In this document: positions 1 to 9,100 of the stretch, one piece after another
Layout of the letters: every line of letters begins with the position of its first letter
Position numbering within the stretch: the stretch's first letter is position 1
Assembly (NCBI GenBank): GCA_021791845.1
Contig: JAJYVT010000029.1
Location: forward strand, 1-35,919
From: Actinomycetes bacterium
Lineage (GTDB): Bacteria > Actinomycetota > Acidimicrobiia > Acidimicrobiales > RAAP-2
DNA: 35,919 nucleotides
Reading direction: 5' to 3'
The notes under the pieces: model-generated
The model's database searches: none
Seen by the model: the letters and a program-made list of their open reading frames with translations, nothing else
Told to the model about the DNA's origin: nothing
Program-made: the position numbers and the translations under genes

Positions 1-2
1 AC

Positions 3-1019
3 CCGGCCGACACCTCGTGGATGGTGGTCGGCATCGTCTCCTCGGCGCTCATCTTCTTCCTCGTGTTCGAGCGCCGGACCTTCTGCCGCTACGTCTGCCC
101 GCTCACCACCCTGATCGGCTCGGTCGGATCCATGGGCTCGGTGGCCGGATTCCGGACCAAGGACCGCGAGGTCTGCCTGTCGTGCAAGACCAAGGACTGC
201 ATGCGCGGCGGCGAGCAGGGCTTCGGCTGCCCGTGGTACACGTGGCCCGGCAGCGCCGACTCCAACCTCTCGTGCGGGCTGTGCTCGGAGTGCTTCAAGT
301 CCTGCCCCGAGGGGAACGTGGGCCTCTTCCTCCAGCGCCCCCTGACCTCGGTGGTCGCCCCGCGCCGGCGCCGGGCCGACGTCGCCTGGGGCATCGTCAT
401 CCTGTGGGGCCTGGTGGTCTTCCAGCAGTTCAACGCCACCAACGCCTACGCCTCCATGGACAACTGGCTGAACCGCTACACGCTGCTGCCCCACTACCCG
501 AACCCGATCGACTACGTGGGCCTCATCGCCGTGGGCGCCCTGGTGATGGCGGGGATCGCCTGGGCGATCTCCCGGGGCCTCGGCCGCCGCGACGTCCCCG
601 AGACGCACCGCGACAGCTTCGTGGACCGGACCTCGCGGTTCCGGGCCTTCTTCGTCCCCATGGCCTACGGCCTCATCCCGGTGGTGGGCGCCGACTACTT
701 CGCCCGCCAGCTGCCGAAGTTCTTCAAGCACTCGGCCCGGGTGGTGCCGGCCGTCGTCCACATCGCCGGCTACTCGTCGGCCAAGTCGTCCATCTACGGC
801 TTCCACATCCTCTCCGACGGGTGGATCGTCTTCGTGCAGGTCGCCGTGATCATCGCCGGGACGGCGGCGGCGGCGTGGGCCACGTGGCGGATCGCCGGCC
901 GGGAGCTGGTGCCGGTCAGCCGGAACGCCATCGGCGTCCGGGTGGCCACGCTCGGGGTCGTCCTCGCCTGCGGGGCGGCGGCGAGCGTCCTGTACGTCCT
1001 CATGCACGCGGCCAGCTGA
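3..1019 (+). CDS. Membrane polyferredoxin, NapH/NosR/YccM-like (5' end outside window)
   Basis: The reading frame is open from the first bases, so the true start is upstream and the N-terminus is missing. The visible part has a membrane segment, then a Cys-rich loop (CRYVCP, then CLSCKTKDC, then CGLCSECFKSCP) typical of two [4Fe-4S] clusters in NapH/NosR/YccM-type proteins, then about five further hydrophobic segments ending near the C-terminus (a likely one is ATLGVVLACGAAASVLYVLM). Family members pass electrons between the quinone pool and soluble or periplasmic partners. The next gene, a soluble ferredoxin/flavoprotein fusion, starts 30 bp downstream in the same direction, so the two probably form one electron-transfer operon. 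Substrate and direction of electron flow cannot be read from sequence. The family call is firm, the exact subfamily is not. Confidence 0.82.
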   Translation, partial: PADTSWMVVGIVSSALIFFLVFERRTFCRYVCPLTTLIGSVGSMGSVAGFRTKDREVCLSCKTKDCMRGGEQGFGCPWYTWPGSADSNLSCGLCSECFKSCPEGNVGLFLQRPLTSVVAPRRRRADVAWGIVILWGLVVFQQFNATNAYASMDNWLNRYTLLPHYPNPIDYVGLIAVGALVMAGIAWAISRGLGRRDVPETHRDSFVDRTSRFRAFFVPMAYGLIPVVGADYFARQLPKFFKHSARVVPAVVHIAGYSSAKSSIYGFHILSDGWIVFVQVAVIIAGTAAAAWATWRIAGRELVPVSRNAIGVRVATLGVVLACGAAASVLYVLMHAAS

Positions 1020-1049
1020 CGGTCGCCGGACTCTTCGAGAGGAGCTCTC

Positions 1050-3293
1050 ATGGCCATCACGATGACCGAGAACCAGCTGGCCGGGACCGGCCGGCCCCAC
1101 GTGCAGGTGCTGGTGGACCGGTGCGCCGGCTGCCAGGAGTGCGTGATCCGCTGCCCGGTGGGCGCGCTCGACATGGAGGCCGAGCGCTGGGTGGCGGTCG
1201 CCGACGACGAGCTGTGCGTCGGCTGCCGCCAGTGCGTGCGCACCTGTCCCTTCAGCGCCATCGAGGTGACCGGGCCGGCGCTGGCGGGGTCCCGGGCGAC
1301 CACCGCCGTGGTCCACCCCACCCCGCTGCTCGCCAACGTGGACGAGGTCCGCCACGGCCTCTCCAGCTGGGAGGAGGCGCTGAGCGAGGCGCAGCGGTGC
1401 CTCGCCTGCCCCGACCCGACGTGCGTGCGGGGCTGCCCGGCCCACAACGACATCCCCGGGTTCATCACCGCCATCGCCGAGGGTGACCTGACACGGGCCC
1501 ACGACGTCCTCCGCCGGACCTCGGTGCTGCCCGACGTCTGCTCGCGCGTGTGCAACCAGTCCGCCCAGTGCGAGGGGGCGTGCACGTGGTCGCTGGCGGG
1601 CGAGACGCCGGTGGCCATCGGGCAGCTCGAGCGGTTCGTGACCGACTCGTGCGCCGTGCCGCCGCCCGCTCGGGCCACGGCCGTCGACCTGTCGGTGGGC
1701 GTCGTGGGGGCCGGACCGGGGGGCATCGGCGCGGCGTGGGCGCTGGTCGAGGCGGGCGCCTCGGTCACCGTCTACGAGCGGGACCCCGTGCCCGCCGGCC
1801 TGCTCGGCTGGGGTATCCCCGACTTCACCCTGCCCGAGGCGGTTGCCAGCCGGCCGTGGCGTCAGCTCCAGGACGCCGGCGTGGACCTCCGCTGCGGGGT
1901 CGAGATCGACGCCGCCGGGCTGGAAGGGCTGCTGGCCGAGCACGACGCGGTGGTGGTGGCGACCGGCGCCAGCGTCCCGGTCCGCCTGCCGATCCCCGGC
2001 GCCGACCTCGAGGGCGTCACCGACGCCACCACCTTCTTGAAGACGGCCCGCGCCGCCTTCGAGCGCGACGGCGGCGTCCCGGCATGGCGCGAGGCGATGG
2101 GCCTCGGCACCGGCGATGCCGCCGGGGCCGGCGGGTCCGAGGACGGAGGAAGCGCCGGCGACGCCGGCCGGGTGCCGCACGTGCTCGTGCTGGGCGCCGG
2201 CAACACCGCCATGGACGTCGCCCGGACGGCGCGTCGGCTCGGGCTCGGCGCCACCTGCGTCGACTGGCTGGACGAGCGGTTCTCCCTCGCCCGGCCGGAC
2301 GAGCTGGCCGAGGCCCGCGAGGAGGGGGTGGCCGTCCGGTTCGCCCGGACCGTCACCCGCGTCGAGGGAGGCGACGGGCACCGGGTCCGCCGGGCCCTGT
2401 TGGCGAAGACCCGCCAGGAGCGGGCCGACCGCCCGCCCACCGTCCTCAACGGCGAGCCGGCCGAGACGCTCGGGGTGGACCTGGTCGTCATGGCCATGGG
2501 CTACCGGCCCGACGCCGCCGTCGCCTCGGCGCTGCCGGGCACCCCGGTGCGGCGCGAGGCCCACGGGGTCCCGGACCGACAGTGGACGGCGTCGGGGGTG
2601 CTGGCCAACCCGGCCTCCGCCTTCGCCTTCCACAACCCCGTCGGCCGGCTGGCGCTCGGCCGGGAGGTGGGCCTGCACGCGGCTTCGCTCCCCGTGCGCG
2701 ACCGGCTCTGGGTGGTGGGCGACGCCCTGGTCGGCCCGGCCACGGTGGTCGAGGCGATGGCACAGGGCCGCCGAGCCGCCGACGCCATCCTGTCGGGTCG
2801 GCCGTCCCGGCCGGGCCACCGGGTGCCCGGTCGCGTCCGCCGGGCGCTCGTCTGCTACGCCAGCGAGGGCGGGAACACGGCAGCGGCCGCCCGGACCGTG
2901 GGCGAGGAGCTCACCGACAAGGGCCTCAGCGTCCGGGTCCTGCCCATCGAGCGGGTCGGACCGGCGGAGCTGGCGGCGGCCGACCTCCTCGTGGTCGGGA
3001 CGTGGGTGAAGGGCCTGGTGGTGGCCAAGGTCGGCCCGGCGCCGGCCATGCGCACCTGGCTGGACGGCCTCCCCCGGCTGGGGGGCCTGCCGGTGGGGCT
3101 GTTCTGCACCTATGCGGTGGACCCCCGCTCGACCCTGGCCCAGATGGCCGGTGCGCTCGAGGGCCGCGGCGCCCAGGTGGTGGCCACCTCCGCCCTGCGC
3201 CAGGGTGGCACCGCGGTGGCCGCCATCGCCTTCGCCCGGCGTGCCCTCGCGGGCATCCGGGAGCTCGAGGCGGCGGGGGCCGGCGTGCGGTGA
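1050..3293 (+). CDS. Fusion: 2x[4Fe-4S] ferredoxin - GltD-like FAD/NAD(P) oxidoreductase - flavodoxin
   Basis: A 747-residue three-module protein. Residues 25-66 hold two ferredoxin motifs (Cys 25, 28, 31, 35 and 56, 59, 62, 66). Residues about 105-200 are the Cys-rich N-terminal domain of glutamate-synthase small subunit (GltD)-type proteins (CLACPDPTCVRGCP, then CSRVCNQSAQCEGAC). An FAD-binding GAGPGGIG lies at about 220-227 and a second dinucleotide site, LGAGNTAMD, at about 381-389. From about residue 599 there is a flavodoxin-like domain with a plausible FMN loop (YASEGGNTAAAA). No glutamate synthase large subunit is nearby, so a role as an NAD(P)H-linked electron bifurcation or transfer hub, probably working with the upstream membrane polyferredoxin, is more likely than glutamate synthesis. 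The start is supported by GAGAGGAG just upstream of the ATG. The C-terminal flavodoxin is unusual for GltD-like proteins. Confidence 0.9.
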   Translation: MAITMTENQLAGTGRPHVQVLVDRCAGCQECVIRCPVGALDMEAERWVAVADDELCVGCRQCVRTCPFSAIEVTGPALAGSRATTAVVHPTPLLANVDEVRHGLSSWEEALSEAQRCLACPDPTCVRGCPAHNDIPGFITAIAEGDLTRAHDVLRRTSVLPDVCSRVCNQSAQCEGACTWSLAGETPVAIGQLERFVTDSCAVPPPARATAVDLSVGVVGAGPGGIGAAWALVEAGASVTVYERDPVPAGLLGWGIPDFTLPEAVASRPWRQLQDAGVDLRCGVEIDAAGLEGLLAEHDAVVVATGASVPVRLPIPGADLEGVTDATTFLKTARAAFERDGGVPAWREAMGLGTGDAAGAGGSEDGGSAGDAGRVPHVLVLGAGNTAMDVARTARRLGLGATCVDWLDERFSLARPDELAEAREEGVAVRFARTVTRVEGGDGHRVRRALLAKTRQERADRPPTVLNGEPAETLGVDLVVMAMGYRPDAAVASALPGTPVRREAHGVPDRQWTASGVLANPASAFAFHNPVGRLALGREVGLHAASLPVRDRLWVVGDALVGPATVVEAMAQGRRAADAILSGRPSRPGHRVPGRVRRALVCYASEGGNTAAAARTVGEELTDKGLSVRVLPIERVGPAELAAADLLVVGTWVKGLVVAKVGPAPAMRTWLDGLPRLGGLPVGLFCTYAVDPRSTLAQMAGALEGRGAQVVATSALRQGGTAVAAIAFARRALAGIRELEAAGAGVR

Positions 3294-3372
3294 CCTGCCG
3301 CCCCGGCGTCGCCGTCATGGCCGTGTTGGCGACGCCCGCACCGCCTGGCCACGGTAACGTGCTGGTCTTGCC

Positions 3373-4332
3373 ATGAACATGACGCTGTCCAAGCGCGGTG
3401 ACTACGTGATGCGCTCGGCGATCGCTCTCGCACGCGCCTACGAGAGCGGCACCCCCCGCAAGATCCGGGAGGTCGTCGCCGACACCGAGGTGCCCCGCAC
3501 CTTCGCGTCGCAGATCCTCGCCGACCTGGTGCGGGCCGGCCTGGCGGTGTCGCGGGCCGGGCGCGACGGCGGCTACCGGCTGTCGCGCCCACCCACCGAG
3601 ATCACGGTGCTCCAGGTGGTCGAGGCGGCCGAGGGGTCCCTGCGGGCCGAGCGCTGCGCCCTGGGCGACGGCCCGTGCCGCTGGGAGGCCGTCTGCCCGC
3701 TGCACGAGACGTGGACCAAGGCGACCGCCCGGCTGGCCGAGCTGCTGGCCGAGACCACCCTGGCCGAGGTGGCCGCCCGCGACGTGGCCATCGAGACCGG
3801 CCGCTACGAGGTGCCGGCCGACGCCCACCGCTCCCACGCCCGCGCCGTCGAGCTGTCGGACCTGGTCCACGTGGAGCTGCCGGCGGCGGCCGTGCACGGC
3901 GCGCTCGGCGCCCCGCACAACTGGAGCCCCGTCCTCGGAGCGGCCGTGCACGACGTGGGCGAGCTGCCGGGCAAGGGCCCCCGTCCCGCTCCCCTCGTGG
4001 CCGACTGCACGATCGACCCGCTGGGCGCAGCCGGCACCGCCGAGCCGGCGGGCTACCTGCTCGGCTGGCGCCTGTCGGAGCCGGGCGGGCGGAGCCACTT
4101 CGAGGGCGAGCTGCAGGTGGAGCCGGTCGACGCCGAGCGGTGCGAGCTGACCGTGTCGGGGACGTGGCACCAGGAGGTCGACGAGGACGCGCCGCTCCCC
4201 ACCGACGAGCTCGAGCGCAGGGCCCGCCGCGTCCTGCGCGGCGTGCTGCGCCGGCTCGCCCGCGAGGTCGACGAGGGCCCCCAGCCGGTGCCGGCGAGGC
4301 CAGCGCCCCGTCGCCGGGCCGCCACCGGCTGA
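3373..4332 (+). CDS. Rrf2-family Fe-S transcriptional regulator with extra C-terminal SRPBCC-like domain
   Basis: Residues 1-145 match Rrf2 regulators (IscR/NsrR/RsrR type): an N-terminal winged helix (LSKRGDYVMRSAIALA; recognition region with GRDGGYRLSRPP) and three Cys at 95, 102 and 108 spaced as cluster ligands. Rrf2 proteins usually end near residue 150-165. This one continues to 319 with a second domain (about 150-305) that has the hydrophobic/charged pattern of an SRPBCC/START-like ligand pocket and a terminal amphipathic helix; that assignment is inference. The gene follows the redox fusion by 79 bp and probably senses redox or NO/O2 status for it. No clear ribosome site precedes the ATG; TAACGT at 3355-3360 could be a -10 element giving a very short leader. 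ATG 3379 is an alternative start. Confidence 0.85.
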   Translation: MNMTLSKRGDYVMRSAIALARAYESGTPRKIREVVADTEVPRTFASQILADLVRAGLAVSRAGRDGGYRLSRPPTEITVLQVVEAAEGSLRAERCALGDGPCRWEAVCPLHETWTKATARLAELLAETTLAEVAARDVAIETGRYEVPADAHRSHARAVELSDLVHVELPAAAVHGALGAPHNWSPVLGAAVHDVGELPGKGPRPAPLVADCTIDPLGAAGTAEPAGYLLGWRLSEPGGRSHFEGELQVEPVDAERCELTVSGTWHQEVDEDAPLPTDELERRARRVLRGVLRRLAREVDEGPQPVPARPAPRRRAATG

Positions 4333-4453
4333 GCAGCCGGGGCCGGGCCGGCGGCCGGGGCGGGCGGCGAGGAGGCAGCGTCCGCCCACGGTGCCCGAGG
4401 AGGTGACGGCCGTGTCCTCGGGGCGACGAGCCATCCGGGGTCGATCACTCATG

Positions 4454-4888
4454 TCATGTGGTGAGGTCGAGCGGCGCGACCCGGAGGTGCGCTGCCCTGA
4501 CCCCAGCGTGGAGCCGCTCGTCCCAGACCGCGAACACGAGATCGGGATCGCCGACGGCGAGCGCGCTGGCAAGGTGCACGGCGTCGGCGCTCCGAAGGCT
4601 GTAGGTGCGAGCGAGCTGGCCTGCGCGACGCTCGACTGGCGCCGTCAACTCGACGGGTCGCATCTCGGCCCAGTGGTCGTCCCACGCCCGTTCGGCCGAG
4701 GCCAAGCCGGCCTTGCCGAGATCGTGGTTGCGTCCGGCCGCCGCAAGTGCCGCGCACACCTCTGGATACGCGAGTCGGCTCGAGAGGGCTGCGTCACAGC
4801 CGTCCCACATGGCGGCGGCCAAGTCGCTGCCGGTCTCCTCGACGACCAGCTTCACCAAGGCGCTCGAGTCGAAGTAGACGAGGGCCAC
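4454..4888 (-). CDS. PIN-domain ribonuclease toxin, VapC-type
   Basis: A 144-residue PIN domain with the four expected acidic residues of the metal site: D7 (YFDSSALVKL), E43 (YPEVCAAL), D102 (RSADAVHLASAL) and D123 (VWDERL). VapC toxins are Mg-dependent endoribonucleases that cut tRNA or rRNA and are held inactive by their antitoxin. The start is a GTG, and the antitoxin gene ends 4 nt upstream, so the pair is co-transcribed and probably translationally coupled. Length and motif order are normal for the family, with no sign of decay. The RNA target cannot be predicted. Confidence 0.9.
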   Translation of the reverse strand: MALVYFDSSALVKLVVEETGSDLAAAMWDGCDAALSSRLAYPEVCAALAAAGRNHDLGKAGLASAERAWDDHWAEMRPVELTAPVERRAGQLARTYSLRSADAVHLASALAVGDPDLVFAVWDERLHAGVRAAHLRVAPLDLTT

Positions 4889-4892
4889 CGAC

Positions 4893-5150
4893 CTAGCGTC
4901 GCTGTTGGGCGATCAGGGCTGAGACCGAGTGGCGCGGACGAGGCCGTCGCCGACCGGTCGCGGACGTTCGCTGCGCGCGCTCTGGGCGTCCGATCACACC
5001 CTCAGCGGCCAAGCGCTCGAGGGTGGCGGTCGTCGTGACGCCCAGCAGGCGTGCAACGGGAATTCCACGCTCGGTGATGACGACTTCTTCGCCTTCCCTG
5101 GCTCGCTCCAACCACTCGCTCAGGTGTGCTCTGAGGTCGCTGACAGCCAC
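4893..5150 (-). CDS. Phd/YefM-type antitoxin of the VapBC pair
   Basis: A short protein with the Phd/YefM pattern: an N-terminal dimerising DNA-binding segment (VAVSDLRAHLSEWLERAREG), then EEVVITERGIPVARL, then a basic, disordered tail that would wrap the toxin. I chose GTG 5150 because GGAG at 5159-5162 sits 8 nt before it. GTG 5156 and TTG 5195 are in-frame alternatives; the former has no room for a ribosome site. Such antitoxins repress their own operon, so an operator is expected just upstream, but none is recognisable. The C-terminal 40 residues are unusually Arg-rich for this family. Confidence 0.83.
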   Translation of the reverse strand: MAVSDLRAHLSEWLERAREGEEVVITERGIPVARLLGVTTTATLERLAAEGVIGRPERAQRTSATGRRRPRPRHSVSALIAQQRR

Positions 5151-5330
5151 GTCCACTTCTCCAGCGTACAACTGTGAGGAGTCGAAACGTACCAATTGGC
5201 CATCCCCGAGCGCACGTCACCTCTCGCCACCCGCTCACATCGCTGGGGTCACTCATCCGACGTCGCAGGGTCCACGCGCTCACTCTCGCGAGCGTTCACC
5301 CCCGCTGGTTGCCGACTCCCCCACAACTCC

Positions 5331-5358
5331 GGCACCCGGCGCCAGGGCGCCGGGTGCC
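5331..5358 (-). terminator. Strong hairpin downstream of the giant exported protein
   Basis: Perfect 12-bp inverted repeat (GGCACCCGGCGC / GCGCCGGGTGCC) with a 4-nt loop, 38 nt past the stop codon of the minus-strand gene ending at 5396. It lacks a clear T-tract, as is common in high-GC actinomycetes, so it may act as an intrinsic-like terminator or a 3' stabilising stem. The rest of 5196-5395 shows nothing else recognisable. Confidence 0.6.
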
Positions 5359-5395
5359 GGGTCGATGACCGGGTGCCGATGCAACCGGCGTCGGG

Positions 5396-6143
5396 TTATG
5401 CCGCCATGCCCACGATGGGCTGGTTCAGGTGGGTGGCACCCTCGGAGCCCGAGAAGGCGGCATTGCCGAAGGTGAAGATGCCACCGTCGGATGCGACCAG
5501 CCAGTAGCCGCCGCCTGTGGGGGTGGCGGCCATGCCCACGATGGGTTGGTTGAGGTGGTGTGTGCCCTCTGAGCCCAAGAACTTGGCGTTGCCGAAGGTG
5601 AAGATGCCACCGTCACTGGCCACCAGCCAGTAGCCGCCGCCTGTGGGGGTGGCGGCCATGCCCACGATGGGTTGGTTGAGGTGGTGTGTGCCCTCGGATC
5701 CCAGGAACTTGGCGTTGCCGAAGGTGAAGATCCCACCGTCACTGGCCACCAGCCAGTAGCCGCCGCCTGTGGGGGTGGCGGCCATGCCGACGATGGGGGC
5801 GTTCAGGTGGTGTGTGCCCTCTGAGCCCAGGAACTTGGCGTTGCCGAAGGTGAAGATCCCGCCGTCACTGGCGACCAGCCAGTAGCCGCCGCCTGTGGGG
5901 GTGGCGGCCATGCCGACGATGGGGGCGTTCAGGTGGTGTGTGCCTTCTGAGCCCAGGAACTTGGCGTTGCCGAAGGTGAAGATGCCACCGTCGGATGCCA
6001 CCAGCCAGTAGCCGCCGCCTGTGGGGGTCTGGGCCATGCCCACGATGGGCTGGTTGAGGTGCTTTGTGCCCTCCGAGCCGTAGAAGCCGGCCCCCCCGAA
6101 GGTGAAGATCCCGCCGTCGGAAGCGACGAAGCGGTAGGCCCCT
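5396..6143 (-). repeat. 126-bp tandem repeats, about six units, inside the exported protein gene
   Basis: Six in-frame copies (the last shortened) of a 42-residue unit containing SDGGIFTFGNAKFLGSEG and TPTGGGYWLVA. The central copies are nearly identical at the DNA level, differing mainly at one codon (LNAPIVG versus LNQPIVG) and a few third positions, which indicates recent duplication or gene conversion. The first and last copies are the most diverged, as expected for array ends. Confidence 0.93.
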
Positions 6144-9100
6144 GGGGCGGCTGTCTTGGTCGCCGTGGTGACCGAGACCTCCTTGGAGGCGGCCGAGCGG
6201 GCTGTGCCCTGGAGGGCCACCACCACGAGGTAGTAGGTGGTTGCGGGGGAGAGCCCGGTCAAGGAGCAGTGGTCGGTTGGGGCCGTCACCGTGCAGGCCG
6301 GGGTGCCTGTGAGGTTCTCCTTGCCGGCGCTGGTCGCGACGAAGACGTCGTAGCCGGTCGCCCCGGTGACCGGGGACCACACCACGTTGATCTGGGTGGA
6401 TCCGGGGACGATGGCTGTGACGTTGGCCGGGGCCGGGAGGGCAGAGGCCGGGGTGGCCGAGACCTCCGCGGACGGGGTGGAGGAGGCGCCTCCTTCCCTC
6501 GTCACCACCACGAAGTAGTAGGTGGTGCCGTTCTGGAGGTTCTTCACCGTGCAGGCGTGCCCCGGCGCGGTGACCGTGCAGGCCGTCGGGCCCCCGGTGT
6601 TCTCCCCGCCCTTTTTGGTCGAGACGTAGACGGCGTAGGAGGTGGCCCCGGTGACCGGCTGCCATGTGAGGGTGACCTGGGCTGTCCCCGCCGTCGCCTT
6701 CACCCCGCCGGGGGCAGACGGGATGACTGTGCCGCCGCCGCCGCCGCCGGTTGTGGCGGTGATGGTGAAGGCGCTGGTTGTGGTCGACAGCGCCCCGCTC
6801 GTGGCGGTGAGGACGTAGTTCGTCCCCGCCTTGCTGATCGAGCACGACAAGGTGGCCACGCCTGTCACGGCCGCCTTCGAGAGGCCCCCGGTGCAGGTGA
6901 GGACGGCCGCGGCTGTCCCCGTCCCGGTCTTGATCTTGAGGGTGACCGATGTGGTCTTTGTCGTGAGCACCGTGTCTGTGGCGTTCTCGATCGAGACCCC
7001 CACGCTGAAGGCCTGGTTGATCACGCTGTTGACCGGCTCGGTGGTGACGGCGAGCTTCGCCGCCGTGGTTGTGGTCGTGATCGTGAATGTGTTGGTCGTG
7101 GCCGAGGTGAGTGTGGCCGAGGTGGCCGTGAGCTTGTAGCCCGTGCCCGGCTTGTTGATCTTGCAGGTGAAGGCGGCGACGCCTGTGGCCGACTTCTTGG
7201 TGGTCCCGCCGGTGCAGCTGAGTGTCCCCGTCCCCGTCGCCTTGGCCAGGGTCACTGTCTTGGCGGCGTTGGTCTTCTGGCCCTTGCCGTTCTGGATCGT
7301 GACTGTGACCGTGAATGTGTGGTTGGCCCGGGTCGACCCCGGCGTCGTGACGGCGAGCTTGGTGGGGGTTGTTGTGTTCTGGATCTTGAAGGTGCCCGTT
7401 GTCGTCGGCGGTGCTGTCCCGTTGGTGGTGTCGGACGCCGTCAGGATGTATGTGCCCGGCGTTGTGATGTGGCAGGAGAACGTGGCGACGCCCTTGACCG
7501 CCGCCTTTTTGTCTGTCGCCGCCCCCGGGCAGGTGAGGGTGCCGGTGCCGGTCTTGACGGCGAGCTTCACCATTGTCGTCTTCGTGGTGATCACCATTGT
7601 GCTGGCGTTCTCGATCGAGGCCGTGACGGTGAATGTCGTGCCCGCCACCGTGGTCGGCGGCGTGGTCACCACCAGCTTCGAGACGGTGGTCGAGCCGACT
7701 GTGAAGGCGGTCGAAGTGGCCGACGTCAGCGCGCCGCTGGTGGCGGTGAGCTGGTAGCCGGTGCCTGTCTTGTTGATCTTGCAGGCGAAGCTGGCGACGC
7801 CGGCCCCTGCCGTGCTCGGGTTGGTGAGGCATGTCAACGCCGCCCCGGCCGTGCCGGTTCCTGTCTTGATGGCCAGCGTCACGGCTGTCGTCTTTGTGAG
7901 CACTGTGCCCGTGGCGCTCTCGATCGAGACCTTGACTGTCATTGTGGCGCCCGACGGCACCATCGCCGGCGGCTCGGTGGTGAAGGCCAGCTTGGTGGCC
8001 GTGGGTGTGGTCGCCTTGACCGTGACCGTCTTGGTGGCCGTCTTCGACCACATGTCCGCGTCGGTCACCTTCAGCGTCACGGTGTATGTGCCAGCCGAGG
8101 TGAAGGTGTGTGAGGCCTTGTCGGTTGTACCCCTGGCGCTCCCGTCACCCCATGTCCATGTGTAGGTCAAGGATGTTGTCGTGGGGTTCGTCGCCGTGCC
8201 CGTGAACGTCACCAACGAGTTCGCGCTGATTGTCGAGGCCGGCGTTGTCACCGTGATCGCCGCAGTGGGAAGCTGGGCGTGGCCGATGCAGCCGTTATTG
8301 TTCCCTGTGAGCTTGTAGTTCTCGTCGCTGTACTCGAGCTGCGTGAAGTAGTGGGTTCCGTCGATTGTCTGGTTCCAGGCAGTCCCAGCATTCTCTGTGC
8401 CACCGAGCGGGGTACCCCATACGTAGGCGCATACGTCGCCGATCTCGTTTCCTGTACTCGTTCTCCACTGTGTGCTCGAGTCGGTGACCGTCTCGTTCAG
8501 CTCGTGGCTGGTGACGCTGATCATCGTTGTGGCATGAGATGTTCCGGTGAGGCTCTCTGGATATGTACTGCAGCCTGTTGTCGGCGGGTATGGCATGTTC
8601 GCGTACAGGATGTTCTGGTTCTGCGTTGTTGTGAACGTGGCAGAGTGATAGCCGCAGTATCCACCGGCAATCGAACATGTCGTGCCATTGTCGAAGCAGG
8701 TCTCGACCTTGGGGGGGAAGTAGACCACGTAGATGTCGCCGTTTCCTTCGACGTGCGGATGAGCTCCGAGGTACGTCTTGAGCTGTGTTTGTTCCTGTGT
8801 TGTCTTGAGGCACTTCGAATGTGTAGCGGCAGCGGTGCAGCCTGTCGCCGGGAACGATGTGGTCATCGTGAATGTGCCGCCGTAGGTCACTGTGTAGTGA
8901 ATGTGTCTCTTCGGCCCTCCGATGGCTGTGTAGTACTGCTGGAGCACCGAAAACACATTGGAGGATTTCGTGCTCGCAGCAGCGACGTTGCGGAGGTACG
9001 TGTCGATCGCCGTCGTATAGGTGGTAGGGAAGGGTGTTGCGTAGGTCGTCGGTTTCCAGTAGACGGCGTAAACGGTGACCTTCCCGATCGTCCCGCCTGT

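Noticed and set aside
1050-3293. Glutamate synthase small subunit (gltD)
   Set aside because: The central part is GltD-like, but the ferredoxin and flavodoxin modules and the absence of a gltB gene nearby argue against glutamate synthesis.
5401-6143. CRISPR array
   Set aside because: The repeats are long, contiguous and in frame with a coding sequence; there are no unique spacers and no cas genes.
6059-8113. Plus-strand frame of 684 codons opposite the Ig/FN3 region
   Set aside because: Shadow of the repeat-rich exported protein; composition biased, with no domains.
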